Shown: positions 23,558 through 38,400, counted from the stretch's first letter. The stretch: DNA of 64,000 nucleotides from Varroa destructor (GCF_002443255.2 NW_019211456.1:42368986-42432985); one strand, 5' to 3'. Made by a program: numbers and translations. The notes: generated from the sequence alone by a model not told the origin.

Positions 23558-26500
23558 TCAACAGTCAATAATTATAATTACCCATTTTATCTCATGGGGT
23601 TGCAATTGAAAGCGATGCTGATGATGTGGCTGTTGTAGATTTTGCCGCTGGTGACCGCAGTAGCAGAAAATAGCGTAATGGTAACGGCGGCCATTGCTGT
23701 GCAAGACGAAGTGTTATTGCTCACTGCTGTTTATGCTTTGTTGTGCGATTTTGTTACAATTGTTGATGTTGTTAAATGCCGCTATTGGGACAGCGTTTGC
23801 AGCTACTCGACACGATGGTGCGGCTGATATTATATCGTTGTTGTCTTTGTTGTTGATCGTAAACTTTCGTTGCAATTGTTGCTAAAGCTGTTTGTTTTTA
23901 CTATAGGGTACGACATCGAAAAGAGGAGATTTCGGACAGCAGCCAGACTGGCATCGCTATGTCATGCTTCTGCCGTGGCAGTAGGATTGTTGATGTAAGC
24001 CTCGTTGTGTTTCTCTGTCGATGCTATTGTAATGTAAGTGATCCTTGGATAGTGTTCGACTTTAAATTCGCTAGCTTGCTTGCCCGTCGGGCACCGGCCA
24101 CCGCCATTCAGCCATCGTACGAATACTGATAGCAGAAAATAACATGCTTTCGATGATGATAAGTTCGCATCAGGTTAAAGAGCACTGGTGAGCAGCAGGC
24201 TCAAGAAATAACCCACTATGTGCACGCACACAATCATATGCACGCGAACATTGCGTACGTAGGTGAACATAGATTGCACGTTACACGAGACCGCTACGAA
24301 AAGTAATATTGCAATATAATGTGCTTCACGAAGATTACGAGCTCCATCTTACGCCTTGCCTCTTCTAATACTAACAGTAGGTACCAAAATGGCGTCTAGA
24401 CATCAAGTGTCAATCAGAGACCAATCAGATACGTGCAAAACAAAACTACATTAATATATCAGTAATTCTTCTATTTAGCACGGTGTATTCATCAAGGCGG
24501 TACCGGGTGGGTAGATATATGTGGGAAACGAAATCAAACGTAAAAGGCGTGAGGGACCATTTTGTCCACCACAAGATAGCGTTTCGATCAGTTACGACAT
24601 GAAGTGCTTGTACGAAATTTATCTATTATTATGTTTGGACGGGTATTTTAGGCTATTTTATTCAACTTGTTGTAGAAATAGACAACTGCACTGAATAATC
24701 ATATCAGTACTTCATTCTCTCGCTCTTCAGTTCGATGCGACAGGCCGGAAAATAGAAGCAATAGTGCCAGTAACGTATACACTATAGCGGACTTGCTGAC
24801 CACTGTTTTGCCACAAAGAAGAATAGGCTATGAATATTACACATAGATGTAAAACAAGAGTTTCTAGTCAGTGTAGCAGACTTTCTTTCTCTCATCAGAC
24901 TATTACTAATTTAATAATAAACTATTTCTAATTACGAGAAGTTCTAACAAGTATCAGACTTTCCGTACCTGTACTTCTGTGCTGCTTTTTATACCGAAAA
25001 AATTATAGCTATGTCTGAGCATATTCACTAAAAAAAAAGCATAGTTGACTTCGTATGTTTGGTATAGCCATGGCTGTACGCTTCTCTCCACGAACGCCAC
25101 GAATTGCTAGGATATTCAGTGGAGAATCTGTACGATATATATATGTTTTTCTTTCAGCTCATTCGGTTAATAGCGATCATGACCTACAACAGGATGCCGA
25201 GCACGACAGTTAGCGTTAACCTTAGCAAGGTAACGCGCCACTGATTCGTACACGTAAAATAGTACTAAATGGCTGTCTGTTCTACTGTAGGAGCACACAT
25301 ACGACGATAGCGGTCGACGCGTCAGTACAGGTTTAGCCAGAGGCAAAGCTATTTGAAATGAGCTAGACGATCCCGAAAAAGCCAGTTTGATGACACAGAG
25401 TCGGTGGTTAAAGCCGCCGCCAGAGACGATACAAATCGATCCTAACATGATACATCTCTATTGTGCTAACGCCTATCCTGGGCCGGGTCTATATAGAGCA
25501 GTGGGAGACTATGCGCGGTGCCCGTTTTTCAATGCAAATCAACTTTGCTAAATTCTAGTCCCTATTCACTTTAATAACCCAAATAGCCCATAGGCAGCAC
25601 GTAAGAGGCAAGCGCTCATTTCCACCGGCAAAACTTGGCTGGACAGCTCATCGCTGACACTGAGGGCAGTCTAAAATTGCCCCATTATTACCGGAGATAT
25701 AGAGGTATTGCAATACTGCGTACATTATACAAATGGGTACCTGTTATTGCTCAGGTTAGCTTGTGAAAGACTTATAACAGCTGCCATAGGGACATATTCG
25801 GCTCGCCCTTGCGCACAACGAATTCTTCTAGCTTTAAACGCTTTCTCCGAGGAGAGTTCTCACCTGCGCCTGATGGTTGAGCAGTTATGGGTGTCGTCGT
25901 CACTGCTGTGGTGATTGTTGCAGCGTATCATACGTTTACTGTAAGAATTTTGGATACGTGCACGTGTGCATGTGGTACCGCTCAAGCGACTAGTGCGTGT
26001 CCGTCAAACTGTGTGTCGTCACGGCGACCAATTGATGGCAGGAGCGGCCCCGTGCTGGTGTCATAGATCACGGACTTCACGAGTCGAAATAAATGTACAT
26101 CAGAGCTAACAAGGATGTCTGCGGCCTGTTCAGCGGCGACGGCTTTGCAATTCCTAATTTTACGACTATCGTCCCCACCATCATCATCATCATTACAATG
26201 ACGCCAGCACCGTAATTATGACAACTGCTCTTACCTCAACTTTGTTACGGCTGCGCGCCAGCTAGCTATCTATACGCTTGTATTCTGTTACCCTATAACA
26301 GTCAGTGACGGCTTTGCCTTGCGATCTAACTGTTTATAACAAGTCTACCGACAAAGCCGGAGCGACAAACATTTCCCTACCATTGGACTTCCTGCCCTAA
26401 TAAGCGCAACAAACTCCCAGCAGCATCTTTGTCTTCAATTCAACGAGGACAACAGACGCACGGATGGCTCAATGTAGTCGCAGCAGCAGCAACGAGCAGC

Positions 26501-29500
26501 TGTGACAGTAAGGGGTGTACCAAAGATATAACGTGCAATGCAGTCAATGTACGCTGGCTGTTCCTGGCCATGCAAGCGGGCTGCGGGTTCCGTCATCTAC
26601 CTGATCCAGATGAGCCAGTGATAATACTATTATCGAAGTTTTGACATCTGAATCGGTGAAAGATGCGCCTAGAGAAATCCGGTCATTTGGTTATCTACCT
26701 GAACGGCAAAGACGACGTTTTGACCTCACCCAATCTGTCCGGAGTTTGATCCGAAGACGCCAACCCGAAGCATGTCGCTGTTGTTTCAGCAGTTTGATTT
26801 ATTTACTGTGATGAGGGCCTTTCTGCGTCCCTTCGTTCGTTCTCTCTAATGACAGCTTTACCTCATTGGGGCAATGTCGTTTTGTGACCGTGACGAGCCG
26901 TAAGGGGTGACAACGAGACCGTGTTAGATGAACTGATTGTCGGGCCTCGTAACAGCACGCGCTGGCGGCGGAAGTCGTGCAAACATTATTATCGAAATAT
27001 AGCGAAACAGTACGACACGATAGCATCATCGATGGTGAAACCCTTGTTGCTCTTGCTACATACAACAACGATGAGAAATGACGCCCAGCTTTCAAGAATC
27101 AGCGCATTCTGTAAAAATCCTAATTGGCCGTGTGTATAGTTTTTTCAGTTTAGCTGTTTAAATCAGCGCTCGTTACAATGAGTAACAGTGTGTTTGTTTA
27201 GGCGGCGGGAGACCGCAGATATACCTTCCAGCATACGACATTGATTGTAGCGGACACAATGAAACCAACTAGTTGAATCACTCTGCATTGACGATTAAAT
27301 ATATTTTACGTCCGTGTCTTTATTGTGACTGTCAATGTGCTTACATTTGATTTGGGCTCTTTCCCACATTGTCTTTCAACATAAATTGCATGATCGTTCA
27401 TCTTATGAAATAATCTTGCACCTATCCACCGCAGCTGGTACAGTTTGTCTTTCTATGACGTGCTACCACAATGTCATATCAGGATTCAGCTCAGCTTTTG
27501 CCTTAAAAACATAGGCAATTCACAGTACACAGCAGTACCCTGTCTGAAAAAACAAAGCCTAGTTTATAGACGAAAAGTCGGTTCGGGAACAGGCATGCCA
27601 TCAAAACTCGTATGCCCGCTTGCAATCTATGAACGCTTTCAGCTATTCAATAAACGATAGCACTACACGCATCATTGCGGGCTCTTCCCGACGTCCGGAC
27701 TCACTCATGAAAAAACTCGAAACAACGATGGCCCAAATCAGCCGGGTCGGTCTATGGCTGGCCACTAGTTTTGACAAGAGCTGACGAACCAACATACCCC
27801 TTCGAGTAAACGAAAAGACTCTGAACACACTATTTCCGATGAGAAAATTGTTCAGTCCGATTTTTCTGTTTCGAAGGCTTTTTCTCACTTTAGCTTAGCC
27901 CATTCGGAAGAAAACTGGCGAAGTCTAGTATATCTTTCTAGAGGAGCGACTAAACAGAACAGTGAAGGGCTTAAGAGGGCAAGTGGTATTTCGAATGGTT
28001 CGCGATCCTGCATTTCGACGATTACTATCGATGTGAGTTTGTACAAGTAATCGAAGGACAAAAATCCTTCGGACTCGTTTTGTCGGCTGTTAGCTTTTTG
28101 GTCATTTTCGACTCCTTAATCTATTGTGTGTGGCCACATCCACGCAGATGCGCGCGAGGTAACCGAAGCAACGACAGCCTTCACACGTTTTCGACACTGA
28201 AACCAATGGACAGGGCATTATTGTATCGACTTCAGAACGCCGAATCGCCGTGTCGTCAGCAGAAGTAACTGCCACAATTGATACAGCTGTGACTGTGTAT
28301 GATGCGTATTGAAATGTTGTCCGATTTCATTATCTAGTTAACAGAACTACTTTCTTGTTGACCTTCATTTCCAGTGCGCCGGCATAGTCAATAGGATGGC
28401 TGTTTCCACCCTTCAGTATTGTTATATATATATATATAACATAACGTTTTATTTGCCAGTCATCACCAATAAATTTTCGACTTTTTTTTTTTTGTTATTG
28501 TGTTGCATTGTCAGAAATTCTTCAAAGTTATCAATGTTTTGATTTGTCTTTGTCTCTATTCCTTATTGCGAGAAACACAGTCTAATTATCGCTTCGCTCG
28601 CTGTTCTACTGCTTTTCTTGAGCTTAATTTCTTCAACATCCTAACGTGTGCCTTTGGTCATTGAGATCGACTTGTATATGCGTGTGTCTTCGCATAGAGA
28701 AAAATGTTATTGGCCAATCTTAACCACAAAACCTCGAACAGCCGTTCACCGTTCCGCACGACAGATTAATGTTACTTCGCGTGCGTCATGTACTTCTAGG
28801 GGACGCAAGTGGGTACATAGCACACTGTATGATTTCGTGAGAGATTCGGCCCTGTCATGCCACCACACTTTTGTTGCCGATCGATTATTGACCAGTGGCT
28901 GTTAATGTTGGTATATTTTGGTCAACGGCTATCGGCAACTGTGGTCTATAATCCCCCCTCATTATGTAATGTCTCTGTGGTGGCCGTCTCAGCAAGGAAC
29001 ACCGTGCTGGGTGCTAGCATACACGCTCAACGTAAACGCGAGTGGGTGTTCATTATGCCTAAACAGGCAGACCTTATCAATCCTTGCTGACACATAAATA
29101 AAATGTCAACAATTTCGTATACAGCATGTGTACGTTTCACTCAACAAACAACGCATTTTCGATGTTTCCTTGGTATCTGTCCTATATTTAGCTAGCAGAA
29201 GGTCGCTGGTTCATACATACATATAGTCAAGATTATGCAATTCAGCGAGTGGTTGTCCGATGTTCCTGTAGTCATAACTCTACAACCATAACCATAACAG
29301 AAGAACTTACTATAGCCTTATAGTTGTACCATGATAATGGTCGTTATAGTAAGTGATTGTTTGGTTGAGAGTGCAACAACTTTCTGTGTCAAAAACTCTA
29401 TTCGGTAACAGACGTGGTGAGTCAATTGGGCCAGTTTGCGGAGATATGTTCACAATGGTCCTAGACCTACGTACGCCTACGTATGGGCAGGCATAGAACA

Positions 29501-31124
29501 AGGTAGTTTCGTTGGGCCTAGTCTTTTGTTAAACAGGTGGCTATTAGTCAGCTGCTTTCTTGGTCGCCCTTTGACGCAATTGTACCAGCCTAAAGATATT
29601 CGTATTGCAATGAATCGAGGTCTACAAAGCATGCAAATCCTGATCCAGCAAAATCGCTTGTCTAAAATAGCTCAGACCTGATCATCCTAAACAGCAAGCG
29701 ACACTATCAAGCAAGCACGTGCAAGTCGAAATGAACAGTGTCTTTTTTCGGACACAACTAAATAATTACCTTCATTACATGCACACTTGCTCCTTTTCAT
29801 TCCGAAAATAGGCTAAATATCCTTTATGTACATGAGGCAAAAGCGCTCTCATCGAATACCTTCCAAGTATCCGACAACTGTTCGCAGATGTCTACAGGAT
29901 AATTTAGAAATGGTCATACGAATGTGGTTGTACCATTATTTGGCCATGCCCTAACAAAGAAACAACTGATTTTTTGATGTGACGCCACGCGTGGAACCAT
30001 CAATAGCGAACGAAACGAATAAAAACAACAGGGCAGTGAACAATTTCCCGATTTGCAACCTAGTCACACCAACACAGCCTCGTTAACGGTTCCGCAGTTC
30101 TTAATAACTAGCCATCGGCACCGTGCGATACGACGTCCGTTGCACGCAAACGTAAACAAAGAGTCTAGCTCTTCTAGTTTCGTTTGTCTTTAAAACTTGT
30201 ACCTTTACAAATAAGCCACTTATGATTTTATAAGAATAATTGAAAAAGTTGTTGCAGTTCTACACGGATAGTATAGAACCATGTTCAAATATCTTTAAGA
30301 AGTTAACAACGCTGCAACTTCCGACGCATTATCGAAGTTGAGCACAGACGGCAATATGATTACATTATGTTAAATTGAAATTTTTCGTTTTCCAAAAGGG
30401 AGAAACTGAACATAAAATGCATGCTTTTGTTGCTCCTACCACTATAACTATATTGCGTTTTGTCGGCATCTCTCGATTCCGTCATTGTTGGATCCGCTTG
30501 AAAGCTAGTTCGCGTACGATTGCATCGATCTGTAATATTCATCCAACGTCGGATGCGGAGCGTCGTTCCCCGCCTCTCTGTCACGTTACGGAATTGTATA
30601 AAAAGAAAGGACAATTCTAGCATTTGGCTTTATTGGACTTCACTCACTTTACCTGTCTTCACTTTAGACCAGCGAGCGCTGCGATGTCTATCAGTTATTA
30701 TCTTCTGGAGAGCGACAGAAAGTATGAGCCGCGACGCCACATACAGCTAGGTCGGGAATAAGGTCAACGCCGACGTCAAATCGTAAATTACATGCATGTA
30801 CACACACCTTCTCGATATTTCACCCCACTGTAGTTGCGATCATCATCGTCGTCATCGTCAGCGGCGTCATCGACAAGAGCGACACCGACGTAACAAACAT
30901 CTTCGTCATCACCATTTGCTGATGACGTCTCTCTATGGTTGTTGCCCTCTATAGCTTTGCAATGTTACGTGTTGTTGTAGAGTCTTATCTGTGTTGTTAC
31001 AGCTGCGCGGTCGGCGTCCGACGTCTTCCTCTCGCTTCGCCCTCTGTGTGGGCCACACGAACGCGTATTTGTGCGTGTTGCGTTTGTGCTTCAAAAACAA
31101 TCGATCGCCTACTTGCCAACTATA

Positions 31125-31170
31125 GCCAGCCAGCCAACCAGCCAGCCAGCCAGCCAACCAGCCAGCTAGC
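31125..31170. repeat. (GCCA)n tetranucleotide repeat
   Basis: gccagccagcc units with ccaacc interruptions. The tract lies inside a 173-codon plus frame (30935-31456), whose Gln-Pro-Ala-Ser repeat is explained by this sequence. Confidence 0.9.
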
Positions 31171-32693
31171 TTTGACCCGACAGATTTACAACCGGAACAT
31201 GGGCAAGCAATGGGCAGTAAACAAAGAAAATGGGCAGATGATATTGTTACTTCATGAAACGAAACGATCGAGGGCGAGGGAACAGCGGGACAGAATTGTT
31301 CTGCCTTCGCTAGTCGATGCCTGCCGCCTCTTGGATCTTGTCCTGTTTCACTTACGCGGACAAACGACTAGCCTAGGACGTGTTCAGGCATTCGGTAAAT
31401 ATCAGCATCGACTTTACCGGGCGAACACCGCCCCCATCGGATGCTTCCTTATGTAGAAAAAGATTACGTGGAATTTCCTACTAATTTTTGCTAGGTCGAT
31501 GACTTTTCCCGACCACGATCCGACAGACTATTAAGTTATGCTCGAAGATTATAGTTGTGAAGATGACCATCTATATTAATTATATAATCAATTGAAATGT
31601 GTTTGTCCGCCAAAAAATTATCTATTTCAATTTTAACTCGAAGGCTTTCCTTTTGTTCATCTTCACGATCTCAAACGCTTGCGCACCCGAAGATGTCGCC
31701 TGCCACATATATAGCACTTCTCCATATTTCAAGTTTTACGTGCCCTAGGCTTTCCATCAGATGCTTGGTTCGAAACGGGATCGAATTTAGGTTACAACTA
31801 AGATCCTTCTTCGATATGTGACATTTATAGCAAGCCGATCAAGTATTAAAGTTATTTCTCGGAGGAATTTTTGCGAGAGCTGGGTGCTAATTGTTTTACC
31901 ACTATATCTATCCCGACGCCGTTCGACAACTCTGTGTGTATGGCTTCGGCGCATGGCCACTTGTTGTAACTTATACACATGTACTGTACTGCATACGTTA
32001 TATATCTGTTTGCGCATGCTATCTCTAATGTTGCCGTCCCAGCTCGTGCTGTTACCATTGACGCAGTAATTGTCATCCAGCGATTTCTATTGGTTAACTC
32101 TGAAATGGTATATTTGCTGGTCCACGAATGGTTTAGCTAGCCGTTATTATAAATACAATGTACACGCACACGGAGTGAATATTTATAGAGTATACATATA
32201 TATATATATATGCAAGTGTCACTCTGGGAGACGTCAGCAGCACTCCGAAACTGTTAAAGATAGCGCATAAAGTAGCAATGCTTTGTTCGAGGTTCTCCTC
32301 GGTGTCATCGGCGCATCATCAATTGGCAGAGCATTGCTGACACGAACGTCCTCCTTCCACTACCGTTTGCAGGACTGCGTCTATGTGATAGATTCACGCT
32401 CATGTGTGTGTAGACGATTTCGTGCAGTCGGTCGGTCGTTCATGGTCGGAGCGAGCAACCCCGACGTCGCGATTTCTTAGCTTGTCCATGGTCCCTGCAA
32501 ACTGCCGTTTTTATCGGCCACAGTGATGCTGTCGGCGGCAGGAGCTACGGCGATTCACTGTCGCTCTAACACAAACACAACGCCAGACAGCAGGGCGCTC
32601 AAATAGCGGGGTGTTCCTTTATATCTATGCTCAGTTACGCCTTTTCTATCGTTTTCTTTCTTTATGAATAGCAAATGGATTTGTTTTCCCTCG

Positions 32694-32724
32694 ATCCTAT
32701 ACACACGACACGTGTGTATAGGAT
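32694..32724. repeat. Perfect inverted repeat, 14-bp arms, 3-base loop
   Basis: atcctatacacacg (32694-32707) and its exact reverse complement (32711-32724) flank the loop aca. It is located in intron C-D. Confidence 0.95.
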
Positions 32725-34661
32725 TCATCGTTCAAACAGATAGAGGTCGACACGGCCGGACCATTCCAGCCAGAGAACCAGATTAGCTCAACCAGTTACG
32801 TGCAATGGCAGCGAGAGCTGTGACAGTAAACGGCGAAAGTTGCAGACAAGCGAAATGCACGTATTTACGGCGGAAATGCTCAATGAACCAATGGTCGTGA
32901 ACACGCGAAACCGGTGGTAAACGGCTCAGATCTTGGCCAAATCCAGTATGTGGATTGCGCGCTTGCTAGGTCGCTTGTTGCTGTGACGCATTTTGCGTGG
33001 GGAAAGTGGATGACTGCGACATGTAAAATGGCACATGGCCAGTGTTGCTCGTTAAGGACTAAGGGCGCTTCGCAGGCCAGAGGATGCATATTGACGCTCC
33101 TCGTAAGAAAACTAATGAAATGATGGTTAAGCCCGTTGGGAATATGCATATTAAAAATGTAACTTATTCTTTGTATTGCGTCTTTCTATAGCTGTTTTTG
33201 TACTTGCTTTTCTTTGAACTTGCACTTTTTTTCTGCAATGAATTGCAGTATTACTAAATACGAAATGGGTTGGATAGAATGAGAAAAACATTGTCGACGT
33301 CGCAGAGTTAAACGACCGTATGTCGTTAAATGTTTCGTTCAAAGTTTACATTTTAGTTTTTAAGTAGTTTTAAGTTTACATTTTTAATTTTTTTGTCACT
33401 GAATGAATATATAGTACTGCACTCATAACTTCTAAACAAATAATTTCCAATGCGCCGAGTAGCTACTTTTCAAATATACTATGAACCATAGTAAAATTTG
33501 AGTTCATTGACCAGTTTGAGTTCACCCCTGGGCAGGTGTGTACACGAAAAAACACATGGTGTATCCGTACGAAAATATCGCACTCCTTCACGATATTTGT
33601 GTGAAGTTATTTTCAACTCAGCGCATTGCAGCAACGAGTCACTAGCGGCAAATATAATGAGCAGATTTACGATCAGACCGCCATCAGATCTAATCGCTGA
33701 TTTGAAGGTGGTGGCATCGATCACCGCACCTGAATCAATCTTCAGGAGCTCATTAACGATACCGGTACAACCATCGCTAGCGTCATCATCGTTATTATCG
33801 CTAATAAATACAGCGGCGGCGGCGGCAAGTAGATAAATAACATTTCAAAGTTTTCAATTATTTTTTCCTGAACTTCTTTACCGCGTACTAGGAACGGCGG
33901 CAGCAACAGCTGCAGCTGGAGGATCTTCCCATTGCAAAAGCTGGTCAAGCAGAGTTTGCACGCAACTCCTGCGATGCCGCGTGTGTCTGAGCCTCCGCGT
34001 TCAGGGAACGGTCACCGGTAGCCGCCATCGACGCTAGCAACAGTAACGGCGAAACAAATAAACGGTACCGTATGCAAATTTTTATTGTCATTTTTTTACG
34101 GTTCTCCTCGGTTCCTTGGTTTTTACATGTTTATTTGATATTCTATCCGTCGCAACGGTTCATAACAGGTTTCTGTCGCTGAACTACACGTCTATTTATA
34201 TAGTATAATAACATGGAGTTGAAACACTTACGTTCGGCTCTCACGTCGCGCGCAGCGAAAGCCTTGAACAAGGCACACTAAGTATAAACGACTGAAATGA
34301 TTGAGCGAGTGGAAATACGCCCGTCAGCAATCCTCGTGCTGCTGCCGATGACGCTACGCTACGAACAAACCGAGATGGTTCTAGCTGTAGTTGTAATAAT
34401 GGCAGGCCGAAGCTAGCAACAAAAAAAGCGTTTCCCTATAGCTGATACGTAATCTGCTTTTCCCCTTGGCTTTTCTTCGTAGTACATGACCGGCAGCCGC
34501 GTCGCACACACGCTGACGACCCTATGGTCTGTAGGGACAACGTAGTGAAATGTCACTGAACTCATTGCCTCGGCTTCTCTTCTTCTGTTCCTTCAAATGC
34601 TTCCCAATGTGGCACAGAAAAGACGAGGCGCATTAATACTAATTGCCATTGTCGGCCGCGG

Positions 34662-34677
34662 CGACGACGACGACGAC
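34662..34677. repeat. (CGA)5 microsatellite
   Basis: Short perfect CGA tract inside a GC-richer patch of intron C-D. Confidence 0.85.
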
Positions 34678-35377
34678 ACTGTCATCCGTCGTAACCCGTG
34701 TCGTTGACTGGATTCGTTGTTTTGGTTATTATCATGATCACAGATGGCTGGGGCAGCAGATAAGTGGCCAAGAAGAAACAGGACAGTTAACTGGCATGTT
34801 CTTCACACCCGGAAAACGATTCCCCTAACTTCCTTAAGAGGTTACGTCGAAATGATACCGTCGGTATTATGAGTATGTCATGGATAAGTGGATACGAGAT
34901 GGGACTGCTCGCTGATGTTATAGCATATACAACGGGGTAATATAACGACCTTTTTTTTAAATTAGGCTCCATGTGGGGATTGCCGCTAAATTGATGGAAG
35001 TAGCAAAAATTGTCACGCTGCTAAATATTTCTAAAAATTGACTAAAAACTTAGAACGGATCGATAGAGATTCACGTTCGTTCTGTTTGATGCGGTAAAAT
35101 AGATTAGATAGAATATCAAGGTAAGAAAAGTAACGTGCGAGGCCTTAACGTAATGGGAATAAGGTACTTCTCACAGGTCTTCTGCTCTAAGGTATCTAGA
35201 TTACATATGCGTAAATTGTATCGAGAGATAACAATAGTATAGATGGGCGCTTCCCTTCATCTAAGCAAGCGCTCATTAGTGGTGAACCGGCAGAATAACG
35301 CTTTATCGAAACTTAACAAAAAAAGCAGCCTTGTTAGCTGTTAATAACCAGAAAAATCGTCCGCGTTAGATACTTAC

Positions 35378-35441
35378 CTAGATAATCGTGTACTGTATAC
35401 TTCATGTAACTGATCTGTGCTTGCAATTCCCCCATGTAAGC
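35378..35441 (-). CDS. Candidate cassette or alternative first exon (X1) inside intron C-D
   Basis: A very strong donor, CTAG|GTAAGTATC, closes an open frame reading AYMGELQAQISYMKYTVHDY-L plus one base (phase 1). From the weak acceptor ATCGACAAG at 35442-35443 the exon would start in phase 0, matching the end of exon C. A second possible acceptor (TAAAG) gives a start at 35457. An ATG at 35435 could instead make it an alternative first exon. The peptide is helix-like and protein-like in composition, but the acceptor is poor and the phase-1 end cannot join exon D directly; it would need an intermediate exon such as 19736-19902. Confidence 0.28.
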
Positions 35442-38400
35442 CTTGTCGATAGAGAGCCTTTACACAATTAAATTCGTTCTATCGGGGAAAGCTTCCTCCT
35501 GATAGCTCTCAGTTCTTCTGTAACCGATCAATTACCACCTGACCGGTAGAGCATTTTGTGGGAGACCAAGACTGCATTTCCATTAATGTCTCCTTGCTTC
35601 GAAAATAGTCGACGGCACCCTCTGACTGCGCACCGCTGAGGTCACCATGTTAAATATGAACACCTTACGATAATATTAACAACACACAACAGTCGAGATA
35701 TTTTGTATTATATATATGAATGAGTGCATTGCAGCGTGGAGTGGGAAGCTGCCATTGCGACGACACAATCGCGTAACGGTCGTGTCGTACATGCAATATT
35801 GGACATTAGCAACGTAACGTAATTGAAGACAACAAATAACAATGTTATTTTAAAGGCGGCTCGAGTGTTTATAATAACGTAGCCATTGGCACAGTCAGAC
35901 GATAACGAGAAACAAAGGAGAAGCATATTCTTTGTCGATGTGAACCAATAGGGAAACTTTCAAAATACATTAAACAACGTATCATCTCAACAACAGATGC
36001 GACAAGCTGTCCAGTATATATTACCCTGCGCTCGTTTTTATTTGTAGTCTATAAGGGTAAAAGACAAGCGCAGATCAACTACGTGTTTTTTTTTGTTGCG
36101 TAGAAAATTGCTGATGGTAAAATGGATACCATCTAAAGCGCGACATAAATTGCTATACCAATACCTCTCGTGGCACGGATACTACAATCATTATCATTCC
36201 ATGTCAAATGTGGACCACCGTTGCCTCCATGGCTTCAACGCTGCAAATTTATCGAATAGTCGTCGCAGAATAGTTTATTCCAGTTCTATTTTCGTTTTTT
36301 TCCGGCTGACTGATTCTCCGCCACGATCATCTTCTCCCGGGTTTTGCCTTGATGAAACCAGGCGGATTGTTTGCAGGACGCGGCAGCAGATCCATGGCAT
36401 GGTCCTTGCCCTACAACTGGAACCGCATGTGCCACTAGAGTAGCCGGCGGGTTCTCGCTGGATGACGGCTGACTTTCTAATTACGTAATGCGTAACGAGA
36501 CTGAAGAAGGAATGTGAAATGGCCAAAATAATTGGAATCACTGGGTTCGACCCACGCCTCGACGCCGGAGACTCTGAATGTGTTCGATTCTCGCGGAAAA
36601 GCAGGGCTAGTATCTGGACTAAACTAGTACCTTTGACCAGTGACTCATTATCTGCAGTCATATGAGCTCAACTCACAGCTGTTGTAAAAATTTTACAGGT
36701 GTAAGCAACTTATGAAGACTCGCTGCTGTGTTGCCAGTTTTTCTTCGCTTCTGTTTGTTGGACAGGAACCTGGCAATGGGAAAAATGAAGCGTAACAGTT
36801 ATGTTAAGCTATTAGCAATGTAGGGCTAGCACATTAATATATAGCCATCGTTCAAGCTTCACGTCTAAACATGTTTTTTTCATTTAATTATTGGACTTTG
36901 TATAATATCATCTGAAATAAAGCATTATTTCAACACTCTCCTCAGCCAACCGTAACGATGGGTCTTCACAAATTTGATACGTTCGCTTTTATGTATCCGG
37001 CTAGGTTTATTAACTATATAATCAAGGTGACTTCGCCATATCTCAGCAGATTATAGCTGATGTTAGGTGTTACCCATAAAAAACAGGTTTGTGCTTTTCT
37101 AGGTTGACTGAAAAATAGAACATAGCTGTTCTGCTGACAGATGTTATTCAAACTTATATATGTGTATACGTAACTGCATGATTTCTAGTTACGACGCGTA
37201 AACTTGTCGTTAACCTGAATGCTGCTTCAGTGTACTGGGACACGCACACGTGAAGAAGAAGTCAAAAACAACGCCAACAACGGTAAATCATTAACCAATC
37301 CGTCCACCTAGTGGCGTTTTAAAGTAGTCTTCAAGTAGCTGGTCAAATATCAGAAATAGAACTCGACCGATCTAGAAGTTTGTACGGGTTTCCAGCATTC
37401 TCGAATCATCGCTAGCACTACTTTTGACCCAAGTGTTCTTTCACCGGCGTTTTGCAAGCTCGTAGTTAGCAGGCACTACGATGCCATCGGAACAACTTAC
37501 AGGTATTCTGGCTATCTGAGTTGTATTCCAAAAGCAACTAAGATACGTCAGCTGACCGACCATATCGCACCGTACCAAAAAGTCATTTATGACCGCTTAT
37601 ATATACAACTTCTAGGATGCTTATTCACAATATAATAATTTTCAGTATCGTATCACCTATCGCATCAGAGCTTCTGAACGATACCAAAACACACTTCGAC
37701 AATGGCGTTGATATACGCGCATTCGAGCACTGCTGGTACTATTACCACGGGCTTCAAAATGTGACGGCTTACCTTCACTGCAATTTTAGTCCGCGTTGCG
37801 TTCGCCCCTCCGTGTTGAGTCGGCCCACAGTTGGGTGCGGCCGTGCAAGACACTTGTTATTGACCGAACATAAAGACACGTCCGGCCCTCCTCCATCACA
37901 CTTCTTATTCATTCTGTCATCGTTTTCTCTTCTCTTTTTAGAAATTTTTCTTTTCTTTTTAGAAAAAAAAATACAGTATTGCGGTTCTCTCCATTTTAGC
38001 TGCGATGGTCACGCATAAGGGTATTAGCGTACAGATAATTTTATCATTGACAATATCATCCGAGGCCAAAGCGTAACGAATATCGCTAGTCAGGCATCGT
38101 CTCTCAGCGCCAGCTACTACTGCAGTGTTTTTTCTCTTTTGTCTTTAAGTGCAGTTTGTACATTATACAAACGAAGGGAAATGCAGTGTTTTTAGCCGTT
38201 GCTATAGATCGCTTGCAGTGGATCCTTTGCGTTGACGCCGCGACGGTAACAGTGCAACTAACAGGAATTATTATTAAATCGTTTTATAAATCCTATCAGC
38301 CATGGCCTACATTATTGATACTGGACATCTATCAATATGCGTCGAAATATCACGGGCCCTAGGACTGCATATGGAAGACTAGGGTATCCTGGTTGAGATC

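Noticed and set aside
30935..31456. 173-codon open frame on plus, longest in the window
   Set aside because: Its only regular part is a GCCA tetranucleotide repeat; the rest resembles nothing and has no flanking signals.
36270..36440. Minus-strand GC-richer block open in several frames
   Set aside because: An acceptor-like TTGTAG exists but no GT donor closes any frame; phases do not fit exons C and D.
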